NCBI GenBank assembly: GCA_937136455.1
Contig: CAKZOO010000067.1
Coordinates: 1-64,000, forward strand
Source of the DNA: an uncultured Flavobacteriaceae bacterium
Lineage (GTDB): Bacteria; Bacteroidota; Bacteroidia; Flavobacteriales; Flavobacteriaceae
Direction of reading: 5' to 3'
DNA length: 64,000 nt
The translations under genes and the position numbers were made by a program. The first letter of the stretch is position 1, and each line of letters starts with the position of its first letter. The notes beneath the pieces are model-generated. The model made no database searches. It saw only the letters and a program-made list of their open reading frames with translations, and was not told the DNA's origin. Of this stretch, positions 1 through 9,065 are shown in pieces.

Positions 1-656
1 GCAGCATCTCCACCAGCAGTGGCATATCCTAAAACATCGTTATTTCCAATCCACATGGAGTAAAAGCTTGGAGCCTGCGCTAGAGCATCAGCAAATACGG
101 TAGTAGTTGGACTCGATGCAAAACGAGCAAAGTAAGGATTTGCTAGGCCTAAAGCAACCCCCTGAATATTTCCATAACCTGGAGCTAATAAGTGATAGGA
201 TTTAGCTCCTGGTACTCCCATATTGTTATATGAACCGTCTAAGTGTACTCCTATTTCAGTACTAGGTGTTCCAGAAATAACTGTTGGATTTGGAGAACCA
301 CTAGCAAAAGAAAGAATCATTCTATTGGATAGAATTTGAGTTCCTCCAAGTGTGGCACCACCTAAATTGTCAGCCATAAAAGGAATGTCAAAATCTCCAC
401 CACCAGCTAATTCAAATTGATTCGCAAGTAATTTAGAAAATGAATTGGTTTGACCTTCCATAAATAAGGCTCCATCGGAATATCCTGCAGTAAGGGAATT
501 TCCTAATGCGACATAATTGCTAAAATCAGCTGAACCACTAGAGTAGGTTACAGTTTCGTTATTATTGTTGTTGTCGGGGTTGATGAATGGTTCTTCTTTG
601 GAACAATTGACCAATAAAAGTCCGACCAAAGGCAGTAAATAGGTAAGTTTTTTCAT
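1..656 (-). CDS. SGNH/GDSL-type hydrolase lipoprotein (3' end outside window)
   Basis: The start codon and the first 218 codons lie in the window; the C-terminus is cut off by the window edge. The N-terminus is a lipoprotein signal: MKK, a hydrophobic run, then the lipobox LVNC with Cys at residue 18, followed by an Asn-rich linker. About 50 residues in comes VALGNSLTAGYSDG, which matches block I (GxSxxxG) of SGNH/GDSL lipases and esterases and supplies the nucleophilic Ser. WIGNND near the visible end fits the block III GxND motif. It is probably an outer-membrane-anchored esterase; the substrate cannot be told. The catalytic Asp/His near the C-terminus is not in view. Confidence 0.8.
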   Translation of the reverse strand, partial: MKKLTYLLPLVGLLLVNCSKEEPFINPDNNNNNETVTYSSGSADFSNYVALGNSLTAGYSDGALFMEGQTNSFSKLLANQFELAGGGDFDIPFMADNLGGATLGGTQILSNRMILSFASGSPNPTVISGTPSTEIGVHLDGSYNNMGVPGAKSYHLLAPGYGNIQGVALGLANPYFARFASSPTTTVFADALAQAPSFYSMWIGNNDVLGYATAGGDA

Positions 657-738
657 GAATAAACACGTTTAGTTTAGTAAAGCAATAAAGCTCATCCAAC
701 TAAAATAGTAAAATTAAATGAAAAATAAGCGATTATTT

Positions 739-1509
739 TTATTTGAGAAACGCGACAACGATCTCATAAAATCGTTTTGGGTCTTCGGCATGTAGCCAAT
801 GACCTGCCTTGGGAATGCTTTGAAGTTGATTTTGTGGAAAGTGATAATCGAGAATAAATTGATCTTCATCTAAAATGTAATCTGATTGTTCACCTTTGAT
901 AAAAAGCGTTGGTTTTTCAAACTTTTGATCGATTTCTAAAGCTTTTCCAATACTTTTCATATGTTGACCTAATACTTTGATATTAGGTCTAAATCCTAAG
1001 GACTTATCTTCTTTTCTGTAGAGGTTCTTAAGTAAGAATTGACGAATGCCAAAGTCTTTGATGTGTTTACTTAACTCCTGGTCAGCAAAAGCTCTGGAAG
1101 TGATTTCTTGACTCGAGAGTTCCAAAAGGGCAGCGATAATCACTTGGTGGTGTGGCGCGTACTCTTTTGGAGCAATATCGGCCACGATGAGTTTGTCAAA
1201 TCGTTCTGGATAGGTGGTTGTGGCAAACATGGCAGTTTTTCCTCCCATTGAATGGCCAAGGATACTTACTTGTTTTAGTTGATGTGAATCCATGTACCGA
1301 ATGAGATCCTCAACCATTAATTCGTAGGAGAATTCATCAGAGTGAAAACTTCTTCCGTGATTTCGTTGATCGACTAGGTGTACTCTAAAGCCAGCATTTG
1401 AGAAAGCACTTCCAAGGGTTTTCCAATTGTCAGACATTCCCAAGTATCCGTGAAGAATAATGAGGTCTTTGGTGTTCTCTTCACCGAGTATTAGTGAATA
1501 CAAATCCAT
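739..1509 (-). CDS. alpha/beta hydrolase (YbfF-like esterase)
   Basis: A 256-residue single-domain alpha/beta hydrolase. The oxyanion-hole HG is at 20-21 in ILHGYLG, the nucleophile elbow GHSMGG has Ser87, the probable acid is Asp210, and the catalytic His237 is in AGHWLH. A longer reading from an upstream ATG would add 21 residues that overlap the pdxJ coding sequence out of frame and look unlike the family. The internal ATG is therefore preferred: it overlaps the pdxJ stop by one base (TAATG), a sign of translational coupling. The family cleaves short acyl esters or thioesters; the physiological substrate is unknown. Confidence 0.85.
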   Translation of the reverse strand: MDLYSLILGEENTKDLIILHGYLGMSDNWKTLGSAFSNAGFRVHLVDQRNHGRSFHSDEFSYELMVEDLIRYMDSHQLKQVSILGHSMGGKTAMFATTTYPERFDKLIVADIAPKEYAPHHQVIIAALLELSSQEITSRAFADQELSKHIKDFGIRQFLLKNLYRKEDKSLGFRPNIKVLGQHMKSIGKALEIDQKFEKPTLFIKGEQSDYILDEDQFILDYHFPQNQLQSIPKAGHWLHAEDPKRFYEIVVAFLK

Positions 1510-2222
1510 TAACGCATCGCTTTTAAATAGCTCTGAATCACCTGTTCTAATCCTTGGTAGAGGGATTCGCAAATCAGAGCATGTCCGATAGATACCTCGT
1601 CTAAATAAGGGATATTTTTGCTGAAATATTCTATATTTTCAAGACTTAAATCATGACCAGCATTGATTCCAAGTCCTAGCTCATGAGCCAATTCTGCAGC
1701 CTTGATGTAAGGGGCAATTGCCGCTTCTCGATCGATGGAATATTCTTGAGCATAGGCTTCAGTATAGAGTTCAATTCGATCTGTTCCAGTTGCTGCGGCT
1801 GCTCTTATTTGATCTTCTACAGGATCCATGAAGATAGAGGTGCGAATACCTTTTGATTTGAATGTTTCTATTACTCCTCTGAGGTATTCTTGATGTTTAA
1901 TAGCATCCCAACCGGCATTTGAAGTTATGGCATCTACAGCATCAGGAACTAGTGTTACTTGAGTAGGAAGTACTTCTAAAACTAAATCTGTGAACTGATC
2001 AACAGGATTCCCTTCAATATTGTACTCAGTAGTCACAATTGATTTTAGATCTCTTGCGTCCTGGTATCGTATATGGCGTTCATCTGGTCTTGGGTGAATG
2101 GTAATTCCTTGAGCTCCGAACGATTCAATATCAGAAGCACTTTTGAGTAAATCAGGTGTATTCCCGCCCCGAGCGTTACGAAGTGTCGCAATTTTATTGA
2201 TATTTACACTGAGTTTTGTCAT
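1509..2222 (-). CDS. pdxJ: pyridoxine 5'-phosphate synthase
   Basis: A 237-residue TIM-barrel enzyme that condenses 1-deoxyxylulose 5-phosphate with 3-amino-2-oxopropyl phosphate to form pyridoxine 5'-phosphate, the last ring-forming step of DXP-dependent vitamin B6 synthesis. Family signatures are the N-terminal [14 protein letters not shown] segment, HPRPDERHI carrying the active-site His/Arg/Glu, and NAGHDL near the C-terminus. I start at [10 protein letters not shown], which matches the family; a 12-residue longer reading begins inside the promoter region. The gene is cotranscribed with the downstream hydrolase through a one-base stop/start overlap and has its own -7 box 19 nt upstream. 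Confidence 0.95.
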   Translation of the reverse strand: MTKLSVNINKIATLRNARGGNTPDLLKSASDIESFGAQGITIHPRPDERHIRYQDARDLKSIVTTEYNIEGNPVDQFTDLVLEVLPTQVTLVPDAVDAITSNAGWDAIKHQEYLRGVIETFKSKGIRTSIFMDPVEDQIRAAAATGTDRIELYTEAYAQEYSIDREAAIAPYIKAAELAHELGLGINAGHDLSLENIEYFSKNIPYLDEVSIGHALICESLYQGLEQVIQSYLKAMR

Positions 2223-2240
2223 AATAAAAGTATTGTGATG

Positions 2241-2248
2241 CAAAAATA
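2241..2248 (-). promoter_or_regulatory. putative -7 box of pdxJ (TATTTTTG on the minus strand)
   Basis: Exact match to the Bacteroidota -7 consensus TAnnTTTG, 18 nt from the pdxJ ATG. I see no convincing -33 TTTG at the usual spacing. Confidence 0.5.
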
Positions 2249-2305
2249 CAAAACCCACTTCCTTTTTCCATTAATTAATTAGTAATTTGCATACAAATAT
2301 CTCTT

Positions 2306-2956
2306 ATGATAAGTACACTCGATAACGACCTGCGAATATTTACACTGCAAGACAGCGTAGGCGATGTATTGGAATACCTCAATCAGGAGGAATTATCCAA
2401 CGCTATCTTTGTTGAAAATGGTTTGTTTCTAGGGGTGATGTCGACGGATCTATTGATGGGATTGGAACCTAAAAAAAAGCTCAACAGTTATGCTTATTTA
2501 TTGAAACCAGATTGTATTTTAAACGATATGCACTGGTTTCATGCCTTTGAGTTGTTTTCCAATTTAAACACCGAAGTTTTGGCAGTTGTCGATCAACATC
2601 AAAACTACTGTGGTGCTTACCGATACGATGATCTAAGTAAGGGTATTTTAAGTTTGTCATTGATTAATCAAGCAGGATCTATTATTGTATTAAGTTTGGA
2701 TCAGCACGATGCTAATTTTGGTCCAATCGTTGAATTGATAGAGCGTAACCAAGGAAAATTACTCGGTATGCTAGTTACGGATCAAGATGAAAATCGAATT
2801 GAGCTCACTGTTAAAATAGCCTTTCAAAACAGAGATATGGTCATTGATGCACTATCGAGAGCAGCATATCAAGTATTGTATTCCGATGTTTCGGATCACC
2901 TTAAAGAAACGCTCAAAGATCACGCAGCCTACTTTAACGCCTATTTAAACCTCTGA
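2306..2956 (+). CDS. CBS-domain protein
   Basis: A 216-residue cytoplasmic protein with two tandem CBS-like motifs in the first ~120 residues (around EELSNAIFVENGLFLGVMS and NTEVLAVVDQHQNYCGAY). The region beyond them resembles the ACT-like tail seen in AcuB-type CBS proteins. CBS pairs bind adenine nucleotides or SAM and act as regulatory modules; no catalytic domain is attached, so the partner is unknown. It lies between pdxJ (divergent) and nadK, whose ATG overlaps its TGA by one base (TGATG). That tight coupling suggests a link to NAD(P) or nucleotide status, but this is inference. Confidence 0.75.
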   Translation: MISTLDNDLRIFTLQDSVGDVLEYLNQEELSNAIFVENGLFLGVMSTDLLMGLEPKKKLNSYAYLLKPDCILNDMHWFHAFELFSNLNTEVLAVVDQHQNYCGAYRYDDLSKGILSLSLINQAGSIIVLSLDQHDANFGPIVELIERNQGKLLGMLVTDQDENRIELTVKIAFQNRDMVIDALSRAAYQVLYSDVSDHLKETLKDHAAYFNAYLNL

Positions 2957-3831
2957 TGAAAGTAGCTTTATTTGGACATAAGATAGAGGAGAGTGATTCT
3001 CATTCAGTTTTAGAATTTTTAAAAGCGCTAAAAAGCATCGATGCTCAAGTCGCTTTTGAATCTGTTTTTTTGAAACATTTAAGAGATCACGAATGTCCAA
3101 TTGATGCAGACGTATTTAGAGCTGATGGAGGTCTTGATTCTTCTTTCGACCTCTTTGTTAGTTTTGGAGGTGATGGAACCATGTTAAGAGCTGTGACCAT
3201 TGTTAAGGATCTAGGAATTCCTATTGTTGGTATTAATACGGGAAGATTAGGTTACCTATCCACTTTTAATAAAGAAGAGGTTCAAAGAGTTATCACTGAA
3301 TTTATAAGTGGAGCTTACACTATTGAAGAGCGTTCATTGATCAGTCTAGAAAACGCATCAGAATTAGGTTTTAATTTAAATTTTGCTCTTAATGAAATCA
3401 CAGTGATTCGAAAAGACACTACTTCGATGATTACTGTTGAAACTTATTTGGATGGAGAGTATCTTACCTCTTATTGGGCTGACGGTTTAATTGTAGCAAC
3501 ACCTACGGGTTCCACAGGGTATTCGTTGAGTTGCGGAGGGCCAGTGATTGCTCCGCTTACGCGATCCATGGTGCTAACTCCTATTGCGCCTCACAATCTC
3601 AATGCACGTCCTTTGGTGATTTCTGAGGATACAGTTGTGAAAATAAAGGTATCGGGAAGAGAGCCGCAGCATGTGCTCTCTTTGGATTCTAGGTTGGCTG
3701 TTGTTGAAACCGGAACCGAATTAATCATCAAAAAAGCTGCATTTAAAGTGAATATGGTCAAGTTTAATTCGGAGAGTTTTATTTCAACACTGAGGAAAAA
3801 ATTGCTTTGGGGTGAAGATAAACGCAACTAA
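2956..3831 (+). CDS. nadK: NAD kinase
   Basis: A 291-residue ATP-NAD kinase that phosphorylates NAD to NADP in the cytoplasm. It shows the hallmark GGDGT at residues 71-75 within FVSFGGDGTMLRA, GINTGRLGYLS just after it, and the substrate-binding stretch around TPTGSTGYSLSCGGP. Length is usual for the family. It starts on the last base of the preceding CBS gene stop codon, so the two form one transcription unit. The porG/bamA block follows after a 91-bp gap with its own promoter-like signal. Confidence 0.96.
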   Translation: MKVALFGHKIEESDSHSVLEFLKALKSIDAQVAFESVFLKHLRDHECPIDADVFRADGGLDSSFDLFVSFGGDGTMLRAVTIVKDLGIPIVGINTGRLGYLSTFNKEEVQRVITEFISGAYTIEERSLISLENASELGFNLNFALNEITVIRKDTTSMITVETYLDGEYLTSYWADGLIVATPTGSTGYSLSCGGPVIAPLTRSMVLTPIAPHNLNARPLVISEDTVVKIKVSGREPQHVLSLDSRLAVVETGTELIIKKAAFKVNMVKFNSESFISTLRKKLLWGEDKRN

Positions 3832-3870
3832 CATACTAAGAATTTAATAATCGAGTTATAGAATGAGTGA

Positions 3871-3889
3871 GGATATCATAGTGATATCC
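3871..3889. repeat. inverted repeat upstream of porG (8-bp arms, 3-nt centre)
   Basis: Perfect arms GGATATCA and TGATATCC flank TAG. The repeat lies 12 nt before the porG -7 box, where a -33 element would be expected, and 40 nt after the nadK stop. It could be an operator for the envelope operon or, with the T-run at 3897-3902, part of a weak nadK terminator. Confidence 0.5.
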
Positions 3890-3901
3890 CAACAAATTTT
3901 T

Positions 3902-3909
3902 TAAATTTG
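3902..3909 (+). promoter_or_regulatory. putative -7 box of the porG-uppS-bamA operon (TAAATTTG)
   Basis: Exact TAnnTTTG match 13 nt before the porG ATG. The -33 position is occupied by the inverted repeat at 3871-3889 instead of a TTTG. Confidence 0.5.
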
Positions 3910-3922
3910 CCTCCTTTATCCA

Positions 3923-4612
3923 ATGAAATTAAAGTGGTTTTTCATCATCGTGTTTTTTAGCACTCTAGCTCCTGCGCAAGTTTTTGAGGCAGGTGTTTTT
4001 GTGGGTGGCTCTAATACGATCTCTGATCTAGGTCCAAGTTGGTATATCAATCCCAACTCTGAAGCCTATGGAGTCCTCTTTAAATGGAATAAAAGTTTGA
4101 GGTACACTTGGAGGATTTCTACGACGCATACACAACTAATCATGGATGATGCTGCTTCTAATATTCCTGCAAGAGCAAAAAGGGGCTATCGCAATGAGAC
4201 AAGACTTAGAGATCTTACCGCTGGTTTGGAAGTGAATTTTAAATCATTTGAATTGCATCGTTTTAATGCTTCATGGACGCCCTATCTATTTACAGGATTG
4301 AGTTATTATCAGTACAAAAGCTCTTTTTATGAAGGTGATTTAGTAGGTTTTTATCCCTTAGGTGTTAAGTATAACTTTGCGCTTCCGTTGATTGTTGGAG
4401 TTAAATACAAAGTTGCAAAATATTTTGTCGCTGCACTTGAAAGTGGAATTCGCTATAGCTTTAATGACAATCTAGATGGTTCTCATCCGATAGGTCCAGG
4501 TTATGAATCCTATGCTTTTGGAAATACGGCATCAAAAGATTGGTATGTATTCTCAGGAATGACACTGACTTATACTTTTGGTAAGAAACCCTGTACTCAA
4601 TGTTATAATTAA
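3923..4612 (+). CDS. porG: DUF6089 / PorG-type outer-membrane barrel protein
   Basis: A 229-residue exported protein with a Sec signal (MKLKWFFIIVFFSTLAPAQ) and alternating amphipathic strands ending in an aromatic-rich segment (WYVFSGMTLTYTFGKK), typical of a small outer-membrane beta barrel. In Porphyromonas gingivalis, PorG is an outer-membrane part of the type IX secretion system associated with the PorK/PorN ring, and its gene lies directly upstream of the undecaprenyl diphosphate synthase, BamA and Skp/OmpH genes. The same order here supports the assignment. The stop is one base before the uppS ATG. Confidence 0.8.
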   Translation: MKLKWFFIIVFFSTLAPAQVFEAGVFVGGSNTISDLGPSWYINPNSEAYGVLFKWNKSLRYTWRISTTHTQLIMDDAASNIPARAKRGYRNETRLRDLTAGLEVNFKSFELHRFNASWTPYLFTGLSYYQYKSSFYEGDLVGFYPLGVKYNFALPLIVGVKYKVAKYFVAALESGIRYSFNDNLDGSHPIGPGYESYAFGNTASKDWYVFSGMTLTYTFGKKPCTQCYN

Positions 4613-4613
4613 T

Positions 4614-5351
4614 ATGTCAACTGCTATCGATATCAATAGAACGCCTTCCCATATTGCCATTATCATGGATGGTAATGGTCGTTGGGCTAAAGAACGAGGA
4701 GAGAAGAGAACTTATGGGCATTCACAGGGAGTAAAAGCAGTGAAACGCACTGTAGAAGCTGCAGTGGAATTAGGAATCAACTATTTGACCCTGTATACCT
4801 TTTCAACAGAGAACTGGAATCGTCCAAAACACGAGGTGGCCTTGTTGATGAAGTTGTTAGTGAAGTCTCTCAATAAAGAGCTCGATAGTTTTATGAAGCA
4901 CAATATTCGATTAAATACGATTGGAGCTATTGAAATGTTGCCTCCTAAAGCATTTAAGGAGCTTCAAAAGGTTTTAAATAAAACCAGTTCTAATGACGGA
5001 ATGACGCTTACCTTAGCGTTGAGTTATGGTTCTAGATCAGAATTGGTGCAAGCGATAAGAAAGATAGCGGACAACGTTAAAAATAATATAATTTCTTCTG
5101 AAAAAATTGATGAATCGATTATAAATACTCATCTTTACACGCATGATTTGCCCGATGTGGATCTGCTAATACGAACCAGTGGAGAACATCGAATTAGCAA
5201 TTTTATGCTTTGGCAAATCGCCTATGCAGAATTGTATTTTATCAATGAGTATTGGCCTGATTTTAGCAAGGAAGAATTGATTAAAGCTATTGTCAGCTAC
5301 CAAAATAGAGAACGAAGATTTGGAAAAACAAGTGAACAATTGGACGAGTAA
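4614..5351 (+). CDS. uppS: isoprenyl transferase (undecaprenyl diphosphate synthase)
   Basis: A 245-residue cis-prenyltransferase that elongates farnesyl diphosphate with isopentenyl diphosphate to make the C55 lipid carrier for peptidoglycan and surface polysaccharides. The N-terminal IAIIMDGNGRWAKERG carries the catalytic Asp19; YTFSTENW and the C-terminal DLLIRTSGEHRISNFMLWQ are also diagnostic. I chose the ATG one base after the porG stop, because an upstream reading would overlap porG by 35 bases without matching the family. It precedes bamA by four bases. Confidence 0.96.
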   Translation: MSTAIDINRTPSHIAIIMDGNGRWAKERGEKRTYGHSQGVKAVKRTVEAAVELGINYLTLYTFSTENWNRPKHEVALLMKLLVKSLNKELDSFMKHNIRLNTIGAIEMLPPKAFKELQKVLNKTSSNDGMTLTLALSYGSRSELVQAIRKIADNVKNNIISSEKIDESIINTHLYTHDLPDVDLLIRTSGEHRISNFMLWQIAYAELYFINEYWPDFSKEELIKAIVSYQNRERRFGKTSEQLDE

Positions 5352-5355
5352 TAGT

Positions 5356-7938
5356 ATGCGAACGATTACTCGATTTTTTATAGTATTAGTCTGCGTTTTA
5401 AGCAGTCTCAACCTACTAGCTCAAACAGACTACGACAATGGTAAAAAATACACCATTGCTGAGCTTAAAATTACAGGATTACAAACTTATAACGAGCAAA
5501 CTGTTAAAACCTACACTGGTTTAAGAGAGGGGATGCTCATTACGATTCCAGGAGAGCAAATCAGTGCAATTATCAATAAACTCTGGGATTTAGAACTCTT
5601 TTCTGATATCAATTTTTATTTGAACAAGGTGGAAGGTGATCAGGCATTTTTAGAGTTAGAAATTATCGAACGCCCTGTACTGTCAGAGGTCAAAGTACTT
5701 GGAATCAATCCTAGAAAAGTAGATGATATCGTTGAAGATACGGATCTTAAAAAAGGTAAAAAAATCACTAAAAGTTTAATTTCAAATACCAAGAATTACT
5801 TAGAAAACAAGTATAAAGATCAAGGGTATTTGAACGCAAAGGTGTTGATTACTACTAAAAATGATACTGCATCTACCAATTCACAGCAGGTAGTGATCAA
5901 TATTGACAAAGGAGCTAAAGTTAAAATTTCAGATATCGTTTTTGAGGGAAATGAAAATTTAAAAGTTAAAAAGCTCAAGAAAGCACTTAAGAAAACTAAA
6001 GTTGCATTTCCTGGGAGATTTTGGAAAAAGTCCAAGTATATTCCAGAGGATTACGATGAAGATTTGGGACTTTTAATCGATGCTTATGCTGAAAACGGAT
6101 TTAGAGATGCTCGTATTTTATCGGATACCATTACTAAGATTGGTGAGGAGCGCATCGGTATTAAAATAAAAGTAGAAGAGGGAAAACGCTACTATTTTGG
6201 AGATATTGACTTTGTAGGAAATACAGTTTATTCCGACAAAGATTTGAGTTCAGTGCTCGGTATTAAAAAAGGTGATACCTACAACGGGGTGTTGCTTCGC
6301 AAGCGTATAGCTGACAATTCTAAGCCAGATGGCGAGGATGTGACCAACCTCTATCAGAATAACGGTTATTTGTTTTCGAGTATCAACCCAGTTGAAATTG
6401 CCGCTGCGAATGATACCATCGATTTTGAAATCCGTATTATTGAAGGTAAAGAAACGTTTTTAAACCACGTAACTGTTGCTGGTAATGACCGTACTAACGA
6501 TCATGTGATCTATAGGGAGCTCAGAACACGTCCTGGTCAGCGTTATTCGAAAGACAATATTATTCGTTCGATTCGTGAATTAGGACAATTAGGATTCTTT
6601 GATGCAGAACAAATTTCACCAGATGTTCAAAATGCAGATCCGAACTCTGGTACTGTAGATTTGCACTATGACCTTGTTGAGTCTGGTTCCTCTCAAATTG
6701 AACTCCAAGGAGGATATGGTGGAGGAGGGTTTATCGGAACTTTAGGATTGGCCTTCAATAACTTCTCGATGAAAAATATTTTCAACAAAGAAGCGTATCA
6801 ACCAGTTCCTATGGGAGATGGACAGAATTTTGCCCTTCGCCTACAAGCCTCGAGAACGTTCAAGGTGTACTCTTTAAATTTTTCCGAGCCATGGCTTGGA
6901 GGGAAGAAACCAGTTCAATTTAATATTTCCCTATCCAGAACACAACAATTCTCTTTTGATTATATTCGAAGAGATGTAGACAAATCGAGATCGTTCGCAA
7001 TCACAGGGATGTCTGTAGGACTTGCAAAACGCCTGCAATGGCCAGATGATTTCTTCACCCTATCAACTGCTTTAGGATATCAGCAATACGATTTCAATAA
7101 CTATAATATAGGACTCTTTAACTTTGGAAATGGATCTTCTAATTCATTGACTTATACCTTTGGACTGTCTAGAAAATCTTCAGGGCCAAACCCAATATTC
7201 CCAACTACGGGTTCAAATTTTGAATTTACTGCTAAATTATCTCCTCCGTTTTCACTAATGGGTTCTGGCAAGGATTTTGCAGCGATCAAAGAGGAAAGTG
7301 ATGAGATTATCGATTTGAGATCTCGTGGAGAAGCAACTGCAGTAGATTTGAGAAGATTAGAAGAACTCGAAGAAGCTCGTTTCAAGTGGTTGGAATTCTA
7401 CAAAGTAAAAATAAAAGGAGACTGGTATACTAGAATCATCGATAAACTCGTTTTAAGAACCAATACTGAGTTTGGTTTCTTAGGCCATTACAACAATGAT
7501 ATTGGATCTGTTCCTTTTGAGCGATTCTTTGTTGGAGGAGATGGACTTGGGAACTTTACTCTTGATGGAAGAGATGTAGTTCAGTTAAGAGGTTATGAGA
7601 ATCAATCACTAACTCCATTAGACCCAATTACAGGTCAACAAGAAGGTGGGGTGATATACAATAAATTCTCAATGGAACTGCGTTATCCATTGACATTAAA
7701 GCCATCAGCGTCTATTTATGCGATGACATTTTTGGAAGCTGGTAATGCTTTTAATACTTTTGAGCAGTTTGATCCGTTTGATATGAAACGATCAGCAGGT
7801 GTAGGGATTCGTGTGTTTATGCCTGCATTTGGTTTATTGGGAATCGACTTTGGTTACGGATTTGATTCAGATAATCAGCCGGGATCTGTTGGACCTAGTG
7901 GATGGCAAACACACTTTATTATTGGACAACAATTTTAA
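5356..7938 (+). CDS. bamA: outer-membrane protein assembly factor BamA
   Basis: An 860-residue Omp85-family protein that inserts beta-barrel proteins into the outer membrane. A signal peptide (MRTITRFFIVLVCVLSSLNLLAQ) precedes about 400 residues of POTRA repeats (for example ERPVLSEVKVLG, KVKISDIVFEGN, RYYFGDIDFVGN), then a C-terminal 16-strand-type barrel from about residue 450. VGGDGLGNF and QLRGYENQSLTP lie in the lid-loop region, where the (V/I)RG(F/Y) motif is expected. The preferred start is the ATG after the uppS stop; a longer reading lacks a signal peptide. Two Skp/OmpH genes, encoding periplasmic chaperones for its clients, follow immediately. Confidence 0.96.
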   Translation: MRTITRFFIVLVCVLSSLNLLAQTDYDNGKKYTIAELKITGLQTYNEQTVKTYTGLREGMLITIPGEQISAIINKLWDLELFSDINFYLNKVEGDQAFLELEIIERPVLSEVKVLGINPRKVDDIVEDTDLKKGKKITKSLISNTKNYLENKYKDQGYLNAKVLITTKNDTASTNSQQVVINIDKGAKVKISDIVFEGNENLKVKKLKKALKKTKVAFPGRFWKKSKYIPEDYDEDLGLLIDAYAENGFRDARILSDTITKIGEERIGIKIKVEEGKRYYFGDIDFVGNTVYSDKDLSSVLGIKKGDTYNGVLLRKRIADNSKPDGEDVTNLYQNNGYLFSSINPVEIAAANDTIDFEIRIIEGKETFLNHVTVAGNDRTNDHVIYRELRTRPGQRYSKDNIIRSIRELGQLGFFDAEQISPDVQNADPNSGTVDLHYDLVESGSSQIELQGGYGGGGFIGTLGLAFNNFSMKNIFNKEAYQPVPMGDGQNFALRLQASRTFKVYSLNFSEPWLGGKKPVQFNISLSRTQQFSFDYIRRDVDKSRSFAITGMSVGLAKRLQWPDDFFTLSTALGYQQYDFNNYNIGLFNFGNGSSNSLTYTFGLSRKSSGPNPIFPTTGSNFEFTAKLSPPFSLMGSGKDFAAIKEESDEIIDLRSRGEATAVDLRRLEELEEARFKWLEFYKVKIKGDWYTRIIDKLVLRTNTEFGFLGHYNNDIGSVPFERFFVGGDGLGNFTLDGRDVVQLRGYENQSLTPLDPITGQQEGGVIYNKFSMELRYPLTLKPSASIYAMTFLEAGNAFNTFEQFDPFDMKRSAGVGIRVFMPAFGLLGIDFGYGFDSDNQPGSVGPSGWQTHFIIGQQF

Positions 7939-7941
7939 ACA

Positions 7942-9003
7942 ATGAATAGAATTACAAAATCACTATTGCTATTGACGTTGCTTTTATGTGGTGTAAATGC
8001 CACTGCTCAAAGAGGAGTGCGTGTTGGTTTTGTCGATTTAGATTATGTGCTAACAAAGGTGCCTTCCTATGATATTGCACAAAAGAATTTAGATGCTAAA
8101 GTAGAGTTGTGGAAACAGGAAATTGCTGCAAGAGAGCAGGCAATTGAAGTTTTGAAAAACGCTCTTGAAGTAGAACGTGTTTTGCTAACCGAAGAACTTG
8201 TCAAAGACAGAGAGATCGAGATCAATGCAGCTACAAAAGAGCTTCTTCAGTACAAACAACAGCGTTTTGGTCCAACAGGCGATTTAATGTTTCAGCAAAA
8301 GGCTATTATGCAGCCTATACAAGACGAACTTTTTTTAATCATCAAAAAAATAGGAGAGGAGAAGAAGTTTGATTTTATCTTTCAAAAGTCAGATGAGGCT
8401 AATTTGCTTTACTCTCAAAAACGCTATGATTTAAGCGATATGATTTTAGATGAATTTGCAAAGGTTGATCGCAAATCCAACTATGAGAAATCAGACAAAG
8501 AAATCAATTCTAAGGAAGACGAAGAATCAGATCTGAACCCTAACGAGGCTGTTGAAGAACGTGAAGATCAAAAGAAAGAAATTGCTGATCAGAGAGCTCA
8601 GTTGTTAGAAGAGAAAAAGAAAAAACAACAAGAAGCTAGAGAACAGCGTCAAGCAGAGTACGAAGCTCGTAAAAAGGCTTTGTTAGATGCTAGAGCAAAT
8701 AAGAAATCAGATACAGATACTACTACCGATAAAAAGGATGAAAGTACCTCTAAAAAAGATACGACCGAATCCAAAACGGAAGTAAAATCTGGCACAACTT
8801 CTAAAACGACTTCGGTAAAGCCCGAGACTTCAAATAAAGATCAAGAAGTTAAAAAAGACAGCACTGTTTCAAAAAGCGAAAGTACTACAGAAGCTAAAAT
8901 GGATGCTAGAGCAAAGCGAAAGGCTGAATATGAAGCACGTAAGAAAAAATTGATGGAAGCACGTAAAAAAGCTGCTCAAAAGAATAAAGATTCTATATCA
9001 TAA
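7942..9003 (+). CDS. long OmpH/Skp-family periplasmic chaperone with charged tail
   Basis: A 353-residue protein. A signal peptide (ending near CGVNATAQ) leads into an OmpH/Skp domain (VGFVDLDYVLTKVPSYDIAQKN, then a long helical hairpin) covering about residues 25-175. The second half is not part of ordinary Skp (about 160-170 residues): it is Lys/Glu-rich coiled coil, then a Thr/Ser/Lys/Asp low-complexity stretch. Two near copies of an element are present, AEYEARKKALLDARA at about 234-248 and AEYEARKKKLMEARK near the C-terminus. It lies three bases after bamA and before a normal-length paralogue. Confidence 0.85.
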   Translation: MNRITKSLLLLTLLLCGVNATAQRGVRVGFVDLDYVLTKVPSYDIAQKNLDAKVELWKQEIAAREQAIEVLKNALEVERVLLTEELVKDREIEINAATKELLQYKQQRFGPTGDLMFQQKAIMQPIQDELFLIIKKIGEEKKFDFIFQKSDEANLLYSQKRYDLSDMILDEFAKVDRKSNYEKSDKEINSKEDEESDLNPNEAVEEREDQKKEIADQRAQLLEEKKKKQQEAREQRQAEYEARKKALLDARANKKSDTDTTTDKKDESTSKKDTTESKTEVKSGTTSKTTSVKPETSNKDQEVKKDSTVSKSESTTEAKMDARAKRKAEYEARKKKLMEARKKAAQKNKDSIS

Positions 9004-9065
9004 ATATTATATTTACCGGATATAAATCAAACAAATAAAAATAAACGTTCAATATTAAAAACAAG

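Noticed and set aside
721-740. A/T-only inverted repeat (AAAAATAA, GCGA, TTATTTTT) next to the stop of the alpha/beta hydrolase gene
   Set aside because: The stem is purely A-T and in very AT-rich DNA; too weak to call a terminator.
5166-5411. Reverse-strand reading frame across the uppS/bamA junction
   Set aside because: It is fully antisense to two well-supported genes and has no family resemblance; many similar antisense frames in the window were left out for the same reason.
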